NCBI GenBank assembly: GCA_004519485.1
Contig: CP038116.1
Coordinates: 1 to 64,000, forward strand
Reading direction: 5' to 3'
Length of the DNA stretch: 64,000 bases
From: Nannochloropsis oceanica
Taxonomy: Eukaryota; Sar; Eustigmatophyceae; Eustigmatales; Monodopsidaceae
Position numbers and translations under genes: made by a program. Shown here piece by piece: positions 1-11,244 of this stretch. The notes under the pieces were generated by a model that was given only the letters and a program-made list of their open reading frames with translations, did no database searches and was not told where the DNA came from. Each line of letters begins with the position of its first letter. Within the stretch, counting starts at the first letter, position 1.

Positions 1-3000
1 CCCTGTCCCTCCCCTCCTCCCAGCTACGTGAATTACCTGATTGACATCCTCTTTATTCCCGAGTTCGAGGCGCTGACCAAGACGGATGGCATCATCGCCA
101 CTAAGACGGCCAGGGCGTGGGTATTGGGGGATGGACCTCTCGAGCTCTTCTCGGAGGTGGGTGAGCTGGCCGAGGGGAGGGAGGGAGGGAAGGAGGGAGG
201 GAAGGAGGAAAAGACGGCGGGAAGGAGACAGTGAGAGCGTGTATCGTCTTGGTTATGACGGTTGACAAAGGCATGAGCTCTGGCCACTGCCACTGCCCCC
301 CTTCTTTCATTTATTTTTGAAATTTTGAATTTTGATTTTAAAAAAAACTAAAATGACTATATTCCGTTGTGACAGGCACTGCTGGATGAAGACGATCCCC
401 GCATCAATTTTGCCTTGTTGTCGCACGACGAGGTAAGCCATCCCATCTTTTCCTCCCATCCCACTCCTCCCTTCTGTTCCTCTTCACCTTCACTCACAAC
501 ACAACCCTCCCTCCGTCCGTCCCTTCCTCCCTGCCTCTAGAACACGGGCGGCTTTCAGAGCGATGCGGCCTACTGCCACCAATCTTCCGATGCCGTCAAT
601 ATTTACAACTCGTGCCACCGCAACCCGGGTGCGTCCACGAGGGAGGGAGGGAAGGAGGGAGGGAGGGAGGGAGGGAAGGGAGAGAAGGAGGAAGGGAACT
701 TGTCTAGTGTACCTTTCTGGTTGCTTGTCCTTTTCACCACATTACTGCTCTTGTTCACCGCTTCTTCCTTTCATAGTTGCGTTATTTTCAATCACTCATT
801 GTGTGTCTCTCTCCCTCTGTCGTTTCCCTTTCCACATGCAGAGGACAAGAACCGCTTTTATCGCGGGAACATGACCATGTACACGGGCAAGGACGACGTC
901 AACAAGGTACGCCCTCCCTCCCTTTCTCCCTCTCTCTCTGCCTTCTCCCTCTAATCAACTCTCTAACAAACTCTCTCTGTCTTCTTCCTCCAATTGAATC
1001 TCTTTCCAATAAACCCTCCCTGCCTTCTCCCTCTAATTTACTCGATATAATAATAACCTGCTCTCTAATTAAACCTCCCTGCCTTCTCCCTCTAATTTAC
1101 TCGATATAATAATAACCTGCTCTCTAATTAACCCTCCCTGCTTCCCCCAGGTCGGTCAATGGAAGCGACTGTACGGGATGGAGACGCTGAATGTGTGGCA
1201 AGCGCCCATGCCCATCGACCGCGGGGCCACGAGGCTTCACGCAGCCTACCCCTGGGAACGCCAACCCCTCCTACCCGGATATATCGACGGCCTCTCGGTT
1301 CCACCGGGCTTGCTGCACGGAGCGCCCTTGGATACGGTGAGCCCGCCCTCCCGCCCGCCCTCCCTCCCTCCCTCTTTCGCTTCCCTTTCTCTTTCCGTCC
1401 TCAACCCCCTCTTGACTTACGCCAGAAGCTCACCCCTCCCTCCCTCCCTCCCCCCTCCACTCCCTCCTTCCCTCCCTCCTTCCAGACCTACCTGAGTCTT
1501 TTCATGGAGTCGCTCAACGCACCGTTTCCCGTTATTTACGAGAAGGACGTGCGCCGTTGGGGCATTCCCTTGAAACGGTTTGTCTTCCATCCTGACGCAT
1601 TTTCCCAACGACGCCCCGACGCGGCCGTTTTTAGTCAGGTAGGTCGTGAAGGGGAAAAGGAAGGATGGGGGAAAAGGAGGGCGGAAGGCAAGGTATCAAA
1701 TTGTTGATATTATTTATCATGTCTAATTATATTGTATATGTCTCATTATGTTATATACTATGTCTAATTATGTTATATACTATGTCTAATTCTATTATAT
1801 CTATGTCTAATTATAATACATATTATGTCTAATTATATAGTAAACATTACATTACATTATATTATATATTATGTTATTTTGTTGCCCCCCCGAAGATGGA
1901 TTTGAAGGTCCTGATTCATTCACCAATTTACCATCTGTGTTCCTGCCTCCTTCCTCCTCCCTCCTTCTGTCCCTTCCTCCTTCCCTCCTACCCTTCCAGG
2001 TTGACCCCCGGGCCCCCGTTGAACTGCAACAGACGTTAAATTTATCCGTTTCTCGCGCCGCCTACTTCTTTATGGGGCCTCGGGTGCCCCTCGCCACGCA
2101 TAACCAGATCGGTAAGTCCCTCCTCTCCCTCCCTTGCGTTCCTCTATCCACTCTCCTTCTACCCACCCCTCCCTCCGCTTCTCCCTCGATCCCTCGCCCA
2201 TCGATCTGCCTCTTGCTCAACCACCTCACATCCTCCCTCGCTCCCTCCGTCCCTCCCTCCCTCCCTCTTCCTTCCATGGCAGCGGAAATGGCAGCGGAAA
2301 CGCCGGCCGTTGCGGCAACGGCAGCGGCCGAGAAAAATGAACGGCCGAAAAAGGGACTGCGGGCCCTGGCGTCGGTGGAGGTCGAGTCGGAGGGCGGGAT
2401 GGAGGGCGGGGCGGAGGGAGGGGCAACCACCGAGGTGCAGCAGTCGACAAGGACAGAGGAAGAGACGGAGGCGAAGCAACAGCAACAGCAACAGCAGCAG
2501 CTACAGCAGCAGCAGCAGCAGCAGCAGAAGGGCGTGAATGATGATGTCTCGTACATTGAAATCGAGCCCACCACGGGTAGGTTGCGGGGGAGGGAGGGAA
2601 GGAGGGAGGTAGGGAGGGGGGGAGGGAACTTGATTTATGTCTTGTTTCCCAGGATCAATAAATATATACACCACGCCCACTCCCCCTCCCTCCCTCCCTC
2701 CCTCCCTCCCTCCCTCCCCCCACACAGGTATGACGATGCGCGTGAACATTGTTATGCAAGCCTACATGTCTCTTCTCCCCCACTACCTGACTCACGAGGT
2801 ATTTTCGCCCACGGCCTACACTGGCCCCCGGGTACCTTTCTTCGAGTGTCGTATTTCCCAGCACGCCTCCCCGTCTCAGAGGAGGGAGTTTAAAATGAAG
2901 GTAGGTCCACGCCCTCCCTCCCTTATTCCCTCTTCCCTCCCTCCGACCCTCTTCTCCTTGCATGACTCACGCCTCATGCCCCGTAAGCCGCTTGTTGAAA

Positions 3001-3225
3001 CCCTCACTTTCCCCTCCCTCCCTCCCTCCCTCCCTCCTGCCCTCCCTCTTTCCCTCCCTTGGTCAGGTGGAAGGTGCGCAAAAGGGCGCGATTGCTGCCA
3101 AATACGGCGGTATCGTCCTGGGTCTCCTTGCGTTGTGTGGCGGCGTCTTATTATTATGGCGCGAAAAGCAAGCACAGAGGCAGGCGACGCATGGAGGGGG
3201 CGTTCTTTCGGGGGAAAGGGCGTGA
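1..3225 (+). CDS. CD36/LIMP-2 family scavenger receptor-like membrane protein (5' partial)
   Basis: Ten exons chain in frame: 24-156, 376-432, 541-628, 842-906, 1151-1336, 1486-1638, 2000-2111, 2283-2576, 2728-2900 and 3067-3225; the start lies left of the window. Family signature blocks occur in CD36 order: MYTGKDDVNKVGQWK, then IYEKDVRRWGIPLKRFVF with the YEKDV..KGIP-like core, then EIEPTTGMTMRVNI, which matches the EP.TG..LRA.KR region. The last exon encodes a hydrophobic helix (IVLGLLALCGGVLLLW) followed by a short charged tail, as expected for the C-terminal membrane anchor. CD36 proteins bind or move lipids and lipoproteins at the plasma membrane or lysosome; the ligand here cannot be told. 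Odd: exon 8 inserts an Ala/Glu-rich stretch and a CAG-encoded glutamine run (about 2476-2530) between conserved luminal blocks. One of its introns carries AT-rich tandem repeats. Confidence 0.85.
1014..1137. repeat. Two-copy tandem repeat of about 59 bp inside a CD36-gene intron
   Basis: The unit runs from a CCTCCCTGCC start through CTAATTTACTCGATATAATA to CTCTCTAATTAA and is present twice, almost unchanged, followed by the start of a third copy. It lies just before the acceptor of the exon at 1151. The near identity of the copies suggests a recent duplication. Confidence 0.8.
1703..1880. repeat. AT-rich minisatellite in a CD36-gene intron
   Basis: Imperfect repeats of TATGTCTAATTATATTATA-like units of about 20-25 bp fill this stretch. 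It is an AT-rich island in otherwise GC-rich, CCCT-filled sequence and lies in the intron between the exons ending at 1638 and starting at 2000. Confidence 0.8.
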
Positions 3226-4697
3226 AGGGAGGAAGATAAGGAGGTGGGAGGAATGAATCCATGAAAAGGGAGAGGGGGGGGGGTCAAACCAACTGTATGA
3301 CAGGTGGACGTCCTGGCGGGAGGGAGGGAGAGAGGGAGAGAAAGAGGGGGGGAAGGGTGGGAAGGAGGGCGGGGCGGGGGGATAAGAGATAAGAGATGTA
3401 GATAGCAATTTGAAGACCAAAAACTCATACGCACGGTACCTTGCCTGTCTTCCCTCCCTCCCTCCCTCCCTCCCTCCCTCCTCGATGTGATAGGTCTAGA
3501 GGAAGGGAGGGAGGAGGGGAGGGAGGAAGGGAGGCAGTCCGCGGGGGAGCTGCTTGCTCATAAGCACACTTTTTGAGTGTTGTTTAATTAGGGAGAGAGG
3601 GAGGGAGGGAGGGAGGGAGGGAGGGCGAATGTTTATGACCCATTTTTATAGAGCAATTTGTCTTAAATGCGAGCGGCAGCAACAATAGCAGCATGAGCAG
3701 CGAGAGCAGCAGCAGCAGAAGAAGAAGAAGAAGAAGCAGAATGAAATGATGACGACGACGAATACCTAAATGCAGAAGAAGCAGACTTTGAGAGAAAAGG
3801 TAGAGAAGGCGGGGAAGGAAAAGAAACGGGAGGGTGTGTGTGGGAGAGAGAGAGATTGACCATGAAGGAGGGAAAGAGAAGGAGAGCGAGAAACACCGAG
3901 AGAGAGAGAAAGAGCGTTTGACTATCAGGGAGGGAAAGAGGAAGGACCGTCATCATACACACGGTCCTACCGAAGGGAAAACTTCTTCCTCCTCCTGCAC
4001 CACCAGCACCACCACCCACCATCACCACGAATGAAGTGACGACGAGAGAAAGGAAGGGAGAGAGGGAAGGGGCGAGGAAGGGAGGGGGTTACGGGTGACG
4101 CCACCTCAAAGGACATGAGATCACTTTAAAGGTGGTGGATGTTCGCCTTGAAGCGGCAATCACCACCATCACCCGCCTCCCCTCTAACCACATCATGAAC
4201 AATAACGGCAAGATTGATATAGACAAGAATGATAGGAAAACAGGGATAAGGGTAAGAACAAGAGTAGAAGTCAGAATCGAGAAGAAGAAACAGGAGAGTG
4301 TCAGGGTAGTGGCGGCAGCAGAGTGCACGCGAGCAAAGGATCCGGCGCGGAGGAGGAAGGGAGAGAGAATAGGAGGGAAAGAGTGACGGCGGGGCTGGCA
4401 TGCGCTGCAAAAGAATACTGCATTACCGTTTGACTGGACGCAGAGGGTGTGATTGTTGTGATCGCCGTGCTATGCACGAGCGACATTTGAAAGGGATGGG
4501 GCGCGGGGTTTGTCGTTTACTTTTTTCTATATCTTGTATTTACTTGGGATAACTTTGTACACTGCGTGGTTCTCACTTACATCACACGCAAAGCCACTCA
4601 TCCACATCCACACACACACACACACGTACACTCGTCCTCTTGCCGTAGACATCCCTTCTTTCAAGAAAACCGTGCACGCACCCACACACACTCATTC
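3226..4697. other. Intergenic, tail-to-tail between the CD36-like gene and TFB5
   Basis: No gene is supported. The stretch holds GGGA arrays (about 3315-3375, 3500-3535 and 3590-3630), a CCCT array (3450-3482), an AG-rich block with GAA/GAG microsatellites (3700-4090) and a CA microsatellite at about 4610-4627. Open frames here look like translated repeats. Confidence 0.6.
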
Positions 4698-5323
4698 TCA
4701 CTTCCCAGAGCGGACGCCCCCGGACTCTTCTTCAGGAGTAGGGGCATACACATGCTTATCTACGAATAACTCGATCTCTCGCTTGATGGCGCCCACTGGA
4801 TGATTAACAGAAAAATAGAAATATGATTTATCAAATTTTAGGGTTGTAATAACAATAGGTATAAGAAACACAGAGGTACGTGGGATAACGGGTAATGCGC
4901 GTCGGGAGCGAAGGTGGCTCAGATAGGAGGAGAGAGCAACAACGTACCCGCATTGGCATCTACGAAGAGATGCGTCTCGTCCAAGTCTTGGAGAATAACG
5001 CGATTACTTGGATCTAGGTGCTTAATGAGTTGCTTCATAGGAACGTCACTATGGAGAGGCCAGGAAAGGGACGAGAGGATGGGAAAGAGGACGAGAGGGA
5101 TGGATGTGAATGGTCAGTCACGCAAGCTGGGATACTAATGAGGACATGCAGTGACCGTGCATCCACGGCGTGAGAAAGAGCGAGGCCTAGACTAAGACGG
5201 GCGTATGGAGGCACGGTTTACTCCGCATTCAAGGATCACCCCCTCTGCCACCCTCCTCATCTTGTATCATCAGTTCGAGTGCTGAACCTACCAGGTGACT
5301 AGGACGCCTTTACGGGTAAACAT
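4698..5323 (-). CDS. TFB5: General transcription factor IIH subunit 5 (TFB5/TTDA/GTF2H5)
   Basis: A 76-residue protein is spliced from three small exons: 5323-5292, 5048-4948 and 4795-4698, with GT-AG borders and matching phases (32+101+98 nt). It begins MFTRKGVLVTCDVPMKQLI, matching the family start ..KGVLIECD.AMKQ.L, continues with VILQDLDETHLFVDA (family IIQDIDDTHVFV), and ends with the amphipathic C-terminal helix. TFB5 is the smallest core TFIIH subunit; it binds p52/TFB2 and is needed for nucleotide excision repair and full TFIIH stability. Its length (about 70-75 residues) fits the family. It is divergent from the DCN1-like gene, with some 220 bp between the proposed start codons. It is easily missed because no exon exceeds about 100 bp. 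Confidence 0.88.
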
Positions 5324-5540
5324 GTGAACTTAAGTTGTGGCTGTTGTGCTGTGATGCCTGTGCTTGTGCGTAGGGTTATGTGGGCATGAGAGCGAGATTA
5401 ATTTCCTTGCCTCTTTATCGCTCGATTTGCTTTGTGACTTCCTCCCTTTTTCCACTCCCTCAACCTAATCCCTGCCCGCACGCCAAAGACAAAAGCAGCG
5501 ACAGTGGTGATGCATGTGGCGGTAAAAGTCTCGGGGAGGC

Positions 5541-8207
5541 ATGGCGGTGTGAGGGCTACGGAAAGCGTTGTTGTGTGTTGTGGGACTGAAGGCGTCATTT
5601 TTTGGCCGCCGAGTCCATGTGCTTCGCATAGCTACTGCTTTAGTCCTTTCCTCCCTCACCTCCCCCTCGAACACAGCACATATTCCACGACACGGCATCT
5701 ACGCACAGCCCTGTGTGCCCTGTGGCCATCTTCTTTTTGTCCCTCACGTTGATCAGGCTCGAGGCAAGGGGCCTGTCTCCCACCTCCTCAGCACCCTCCA
5801 CGGCATCATCACTGTAGCCCCATCCCATTGAAGCCTACTCCCACTCCCACCACAAACACCAAACGTACTCGTAGCACAGGGAAGAGGTCGCGTTGAACCA
5901 GCTGGGCACGGTCTTGTCTTAGTCGTCGGAGAAGAGAGGAAGGAGAGCGAAAGGGGCCAGGCTTTGGAAAGCGTTTGCCCTCTTCCGCTCCCTCTTTTTA
6001 CCGTCGCACCTCATTTATTTCAACCATTCAGCCTGCCAAGAAGAAGATGAAAAAGTGAGGAGGGAGGAAGGAAGAGAGAAAGGAAGGGAGGGAAGGGCAG
6101 ATGGAAGTAAAGCATGGAGTTCCACGCGTTGGTACCTCAACCAACCTTTCCCCCCTCCCTCCCTCCCTCCCTCCCTCCTTTCCTTCTTCCCTCCCTTCCC
6201 CTCACCCAGGTCCTCCTCCAGCAATAGCAGCAAAGGTGGAAAAGGGAGGGGAGGCGCAAGTGACAGTTCCTCTCCCTCCACAGCCCCTGCCTCATCCAGC
6301 TTTAGCTCGCAACGTTTGACACAGCTGTTTGATAGCTTCCTCTCAGACGACCCGGAAGAGGATCGGCAGGTAGGAGGGAACGAGGGAGGGATGGAGTGAT
6401 GGAGGGATAAAGGGAGGGAGGGAGGGAGGGAAGGTATGGAAATGTACTAGCCGTTCCTTCTCATCAAACACCCATTTTCCGTCTCTTTTATTGATAACAC
6501 GTCCTCCACCTCATCCCCTGCCTGTCTGCCTGCCTTCTTCCCGGGCAGTCGCTCCCCCAGGAGGGGATAGTAAAGTTTGCACAGGCCATGGGCATTGAAG
6601 ACCCTGAAGGAGTAAGAAGAGGGAGGCGGGAAGGAGATGGAGAAGGAGGGCGGGAGGAAGGGGAGGTTCTGATTTGAAGGGATGACACCCGGATGGATGG
6701 TCCGTTGGCCGTGACACGCTCTGTCTCCGAATCCCTCCCCCCCTCCCCTCCCTCCCTCCCTCCCTCCCTCCCTCCCTCCCTTAGGACGTGCGCGTCCTCG
6801 TCCTAATGTGGAAGCTGGGGGCGCGGCGTCGACCAGGCCAGATCTCGCGGGAGGAGTTTGAAGGGGCCTTGAAACAGCTAGAGTAAGGAAGGGAGGGAGG
6901 GAGGGAGGGAGGGAGGGAAGGAAGGAAGGGACGTCCCTTCCTACCTCCTGCCATGTAGTCATCCATTCTCCCTCCCCCCCTCCCTCATTCCCTCCCTCCC
7001 TCAGGCTGGACACGCTCGACAAGCTGCGGGACCGCCTCCTCCCTTCCCTGGACGTGGATTTCCTGCAGGGAGACGACTTCAAGAGCTTCTACCGCTTCGC
7101 CTTCCTCTTCTCCCTCGAGGGGACACGGCGGAACATCGGTCTGTCCCAACCTTCCTCCCTCCCTCCCTCCCTCCCTCCCTCCCTCCCTCCCTCCCTCTCT
7201 CCCGTTGTCAGAATAAGACATGATTGTAAAGCTTCTGCCTACGGTCATCGGCCAGCGCTCTGAGTACACCTCACCTCCCCTCCATCCCTCCATCCCTCCA
7301 TCCCTCCCTCCCTTCCTCCTTTTGTCAGAAAAAGACATGATTGTAGAGCTTCTCCCTATGGTCATCGGCCAGCGCTCCGAGTACACTTCCTCCTTCATCG
7401 CCTTCCTCAACGAGACCAAGAAACCAGAGGTGGGGAGGGAGGAAGGGAGGCAGGGAGGGAAAGAGGGAAGGGAAAGGGAAAGCTGGTATATAAATTGGGA
7501 GTAACTCCTGAGCGGAGACATGCGTGCTTGTACTGAGAGAGGAGGGATTGTATGCCATGCACTCTCACCGCTCCCTCCCTCCCTCCCTCCCTCCCTCCCT
7601 CCAACCCTCTCTAGGAGATGATCACGGCCGACCAATGGAACCAGTTTTATGATTTCTCCCTCACCTATCCCACCCTCGAGCAGCTTTTCAAGGGTAGGTA
7701 GGGAGGGAGGAAGGGAGGGAAGGAGGGAAGAGAGGGAGAAAGGTAGAGGATGCGGATGTGTCACATGATCCCGTTTGTAGATATCTCATTCTGCTTTCCT
7801 CCCTCCCTCCCTCCCTCCCTCCCTCCCTCCCTCCCTCCCTCCCTCCCTCCCTTCTTCCCTTCCTCCCTCCCTTGGCAGGCTACGAGGAAGACAGCGCTTG
7901 GCCCCTGCTCATCGATAGCTTTGTGGATTATCTCAAGGTGCGCCCTCCCTCCCTCCCTCCCTCCCTCCCTCCCTCCCTCCCTCCCTTCCTTCCTCTCTCT
8001 CTCTCCCTCCCCCATCTTTTTGTCACTCTTTACCTCCTCCTCCCTCCCTCCCTCCCTCCCTCCCTCCCTCCCTCCCTCCCTCCCTCCCTTCTTAAGGCTC
8101 AGCAAACAGGAGGAATTCCGGCGGGAGGGGGAGGCGCTGCTACGTCCACTCCGGGGAAAGGAGGGGGAGGACGAGGGAAGGGAGGAGGGGGCTCCGCGCG
8201 CAAGTAG
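5541..8207 (+). CDS. DCN1-like protein (DCUN1D4/5 type), cullin neddylation factor
   Basis: Exons: 5541-5546 (proposed), 6032-6054, 6210-6369, 6549-6611, 6785-6882, 7005-7138, 7329-7429, 7615-7693, 7879-7937 and 8097-8207; these total 277 codons plus stop. The N-terminus would read MAPAKKKMKK, like the basic start of human DCUN1D5. The potentiating-neddylation domain is clear: SLPQEGIVKFAQAMGIED, VLVLMWKLGAR, DDFKSFYRFAFLFSLEG, then ITADQWNQFYDFS and the diagnostic DSAWPLLIDSFVDYLK. DCN1 proteins act as co-E3 factors that help UBC12 attach NEDD8 to cullins. The C-terminal tail is Gly-rich. Weak point: the two-codon first exon is inferred from phase and a GTGTGAG donor; the start could lie elsewhere upstream. 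A degenerate copy of the exon at 7329 lies at 7212. Confidence 0.85.
7212..7275 (+). pseudogene. Ghost copy of the 5' part of the DCN1-like exon at 7329
   Basis: The stretch after GTTGTCAG repeats the acceptor and about 60 bp of the real exon (AGACATGATTGTA..CTTCTG, then GGTCATCGGCCAGCGCTC). In the phase set by the upstream exon it reads a stop at its second codon, so it is probably not a usable alternative exon. CCCT tracts flank both copies. Confidence 0.8.
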
Positions 8208-8587
8208 GCCGTGAACGAAGGAGGGAGGGAGGGAGAGAAGCGAGGAGGAGGGCTAGTGATGAGAGGGGAGGGAAACAAGGAGCGATAGGGAAGGGAGCAG
8301 AAAGCAATAAAGAAAAATCAATATATCATGAATCCATACATCATAATCAATATGTCCTAAAATATACATATCCTTGAGAAGATATTATGATCCCTAAATC
8401 GTTACCAGTAAATAACAGCAAATAAATCAATACATCCGCATCAAGGTATCGTCAACAATACTCGAGTGCACTTAGGTTGCCGTACATGTCCTGGATTTGT
8501 CTTTCAATAATTATGCATCCCATGTATCCCTTAATTTGTCTTTCAATAATTATGCATCCCATCTTCCCTCCTTCCCTCCTTTCCCCC
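8208..8587. other. Tail-to-tail intergenic region with a 39-bp spaced direct repeat
   Basis: The two genes converge here. The region is relatively AT-rich (8300-8540) and contains the direct repeat ATTTGTCTTTCAATAATTAT.. twice, starting near 8495 and 8534 and running for about 27 bp. AATAAA-like motifs near 8306 and 8420 could serve as 3' processing signals. No gene is seen. Confidence 0.6.
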
Positions 8588-11244
8588 TCATTTTTTCCCT
8601 GCCCGCGGCGGTCGTTGGGCGTAGGTCATCATTCCTCCCCCTTTCCCCCCCCTTGCTGCTGCTGCTGCCGAGGAAGACGGAGGAGGAGGAGGAGGGCGAA
8701 GGCGGCCTCCATGCATGATCTCGGCTTCAGCCGTTGCTTTGAGCCGTTTCTTCTCTTCGAAAGAGTCTAGAAGCTTCTGGAAGGGATTGGCATCCGCGGC
8801 CATGCTTTGTGCCTTCTGCATAAGAGTGGAGAGAGGGAGGGAAGGAGGGAAGGGTGGGTTACAACTTACTTCCATCTTCTACTACCACAAGGAGGGAGGG
8901 AGGGAGGGAGGGAGGGAGGGAGGGAGGGAGGGAGGGAGGGAGGGAGGGAGGGAGGGAGGGAGGGAGGGAGGGAGGGAGGGAGGGAGGGAACACACTCGCC
9001 ACCCACTTACCTTCGGAATGTCGGGAATGCCGAAGCGGCGCTTGAGGGCGGGGTTGCGGAGGAGGAGTGTTTGGCCGATGGAGAAGAGGTTGGATGACCC
9101 CCAATAGAGCAGGCAGCCCACTGGCATCTGAAGAGGGAGGGAGGGAGGGAGGGAGGGGAGGGGGGCGTTAGGACACAGTGCTGGTCGGGGAAATCAAGAA
9201 GAGGGAAGAATCCAACCTTTCTCGCTTTCTCCCTCCCTCCCCCCCTCCCTCCCGCCCTCCCTACCTGCGCAGTGAAGGGCACGAAGACGATGGGCAATAC
9301 CCGGAAGACCATCTTGATCTGAGGCGACACCTGCATTTGTACGCCGTCCTGTACAGAAGGGAGGGAGGGAGGAAGGGAGGGGAGGAAGTAAGAGCCGTGT
9401 TCGATTGCCGAACCGGGTGGGGAGGGAGGGAGGGAGGGAGGGAGGGAGGGAGGGAGGTACCATGCCAATTTCCGTGACGGCCAGGAAGGAAAGGGTAATC
9501 AAGCCGGGAAGGATGTAGGTGGGATCAGCTGCCCCCAGATCCGTGAACCAATGCAAACCGCCTTCATTGAATCCTGAGGGGGGGCGGGCGGGAAGGAGGG
9601 AGGGAGGGAGGGAGGGAGGGAGGGAGGGAGGGAGCGGTCAGCTGCCCCTGCGCCCAGATTCACGAACACGCCGCCACCACTAAAGCCTGAGAAAGGGAGG
9701 GAGGGAGGGAAAGCATACCCGGAATGCCGTACTCCCCCATCTTCCGAAGGCCGAAGAACATGGGCACGAAGACGGCGATGTTAGCAAGAGGACCAACAAA
9801 AGATCGGAACGGCGAGCACTGGTACTTGTCGAAGAGGCCATACAGCTCTTTTTGGTACCTGAAGTGAAGAGGGGGAGACAGAGGGGAGGGAGGGAGAGAG
9901 GGAGGGAGGGAGGGAGGGAGGGGGGGGTTATGGAGGGAGGGGTGGATAATGCGGGTTGCGAACAGGCAGAAGAGGGGGGGGGAAGGGAGGGAGGGAGGGA
10001 GGGAGGGAGGGAGGGGCGACTTACCTCTGCTGGGCTTGTCTGTCCCCCGTTGGCGCTGCCTTAATCCTCTCCGTAATAGCGTCCATCTCGGGACGCATGA
10101 TGGTCATTTTGGCTGCATTGCGAGCCGTCATAATTACCAAGGGAAATAGGGTAGACCGGAGGATCAGGGTCGCCTGGAGGGAGGGAGGGAGGAAGGAAGG
10201 AAGGAAAGAAGGGAGGGATGGATGGATGGATGGAGGGAGGGAGGGAGGGAGAATTAAGGCGAGAGGTGATTCCAGGCCCGCCCTACCGGCCCATCTTCAA
10301 CCTGAAGATCTCTTTCGTATCATCCCCGCTCTACACATCCAATACATACACACACACCCACACCCACACACCCACACCCCTACACCACCACGACCACACT
10401 CACACACCCATCCACACCCACGCACACGTATATATAATGTACTGTACATAGCAATCACACGTACCCCCTGAATCCCTCCCTCCCTCCCTCCCTACAACCC
10501 TCCTTGACTCACCCCAACGATCGTCGCCCAGAACGGCATCCCTGTGGTGTCGTGAAGGAATTCCAAGATCCGAATCGCGTGGTCTGACGGCCAATTTTCC
10601 AGCGTCTGTATCGCCACCGCCGCCGTGCCTTCACCTGCGGCTGCTGCTGTTGCTGGCGCGGCTGCTGTGGCAGAGGCGGGGTCGGAGGAGGAGGAAGACA
10701 GGAGATTGGGAGCGTTTTTGTCTACAAAATCACTGAAGGGGGAAGTGGAGCTGCCCGTGCCGGCAGCCGGAGGAGGCTGAGTGGCAGGAGGGAGGGTGCT
10801 AGGCGCCGAGTCAGTAATGGTTTTGAGTTGGGTGTCGTGGGAGGAGGGAGAAAGAGAGTGGAGGGCATCATTTGGAATATCAGGAGGGGAAGGTTTCTTG
10901 GACCAGAAGGCGAAGTGACGACGGGTGATGGTGCTGGGTAGAAAGCAAGGGGAGTAAGGGGGGCCCTCGCGTTGCCTGTCCGTTGAGGATCCCATCCAAT
11001 GAAAATAACTGCTGCTGCTGCTGCTGCTGCGGAATGTGGTTTTATTGTTGCTACTATTGCTGTAGCTGTTATTACTGTTGCTGCTGTAGGTGAGGGCATG
11101 CACGGCGCCGGCGGCAGCGGAGGAGGGAGAGGAGGTTGACCAAGGGGAAGATGCGGAGGGTAGGAGAAAGGCCCGGGCGCCACTGCTGCTACTGCTGCTT
11201 CCTCTCCTCCTGACCATGCCCTGAACGAGCATCCGGCTCGTCAT
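8588..11244 (-). CDS. OXA1: OXA1/YidC/Alb3-family membrane protein insertase, probably mitochondrial
   Basis: Seven exons (11244-10513, 10173-10025, 9858-9719, 9573-9461, 9348-9265, 9127-9011, 8815-8588) give 520 residues. The N-terminal 170 residues are rich in Ser, Arg and Ala without acidic residues at first, as in mitochondrial presequences. The insertase core follows: a first membrane segment PFWATIVGATLILRSTLFPL with the conserved Arg, then a basic loop (TARNAAKM..RPEMDAI), FVGPLANIAVFVPMFFGLR, IMPVFVPFTAQ-like and MPVGCLLYWGSSNLFSIGQT, matching the family's TM2-TM5. OXA1 inserts mitochondrially made and imported proteins into the inner membrane. Plastid Alb3 is the alternative, but no signal peptide precedes the transit-like region. 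The last exon encodes a basic, coiled tail (FEEKKRLKATAEAE) suited to ribosome binding, followed by a Pro/Ala/Gly-rich end. Confidence 0.85.
8888..8992. repeat. (GGGA)n array, about 26 units, in an OXA1 intron
   Basis: This is an almost pure run of GGGA, among the longest in the window. On the sense (minus) strand of the gene it is (TCCC)n and forms an extended pyrimidine tract upstream of the final exon. Confidence 0.95.
9634..9688 (-). pseudogene. Ghost copy of the 5' part of the OXA1 exon at 9573
   Basis: On the minus strand the copy reads CTCAG then GCTTTAGTGGTGGCGGCGTG.., giving GFSGGGVFVNLGAGAAD against the real GFNEGGLHWFTDLGAAD. It keeps an acceptor AG and lacks the 3' half of the exon. 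GGGA arrays lie on both sides. Confidence 0.75.

Noticed and set aside
3663-4028. Ser/Ala-rich minus-strand frame in the first intergenic region
   Set aside because: It is translated GAA/GCA microsatellite with no splice-site context.
7795-8098. Tandem CCCT/GGGA arrays as a CRISPR array or satellite element
   Set aside because: The 4-bp unit has no spacers, and arrays follow splice sites; they are simple repeats.
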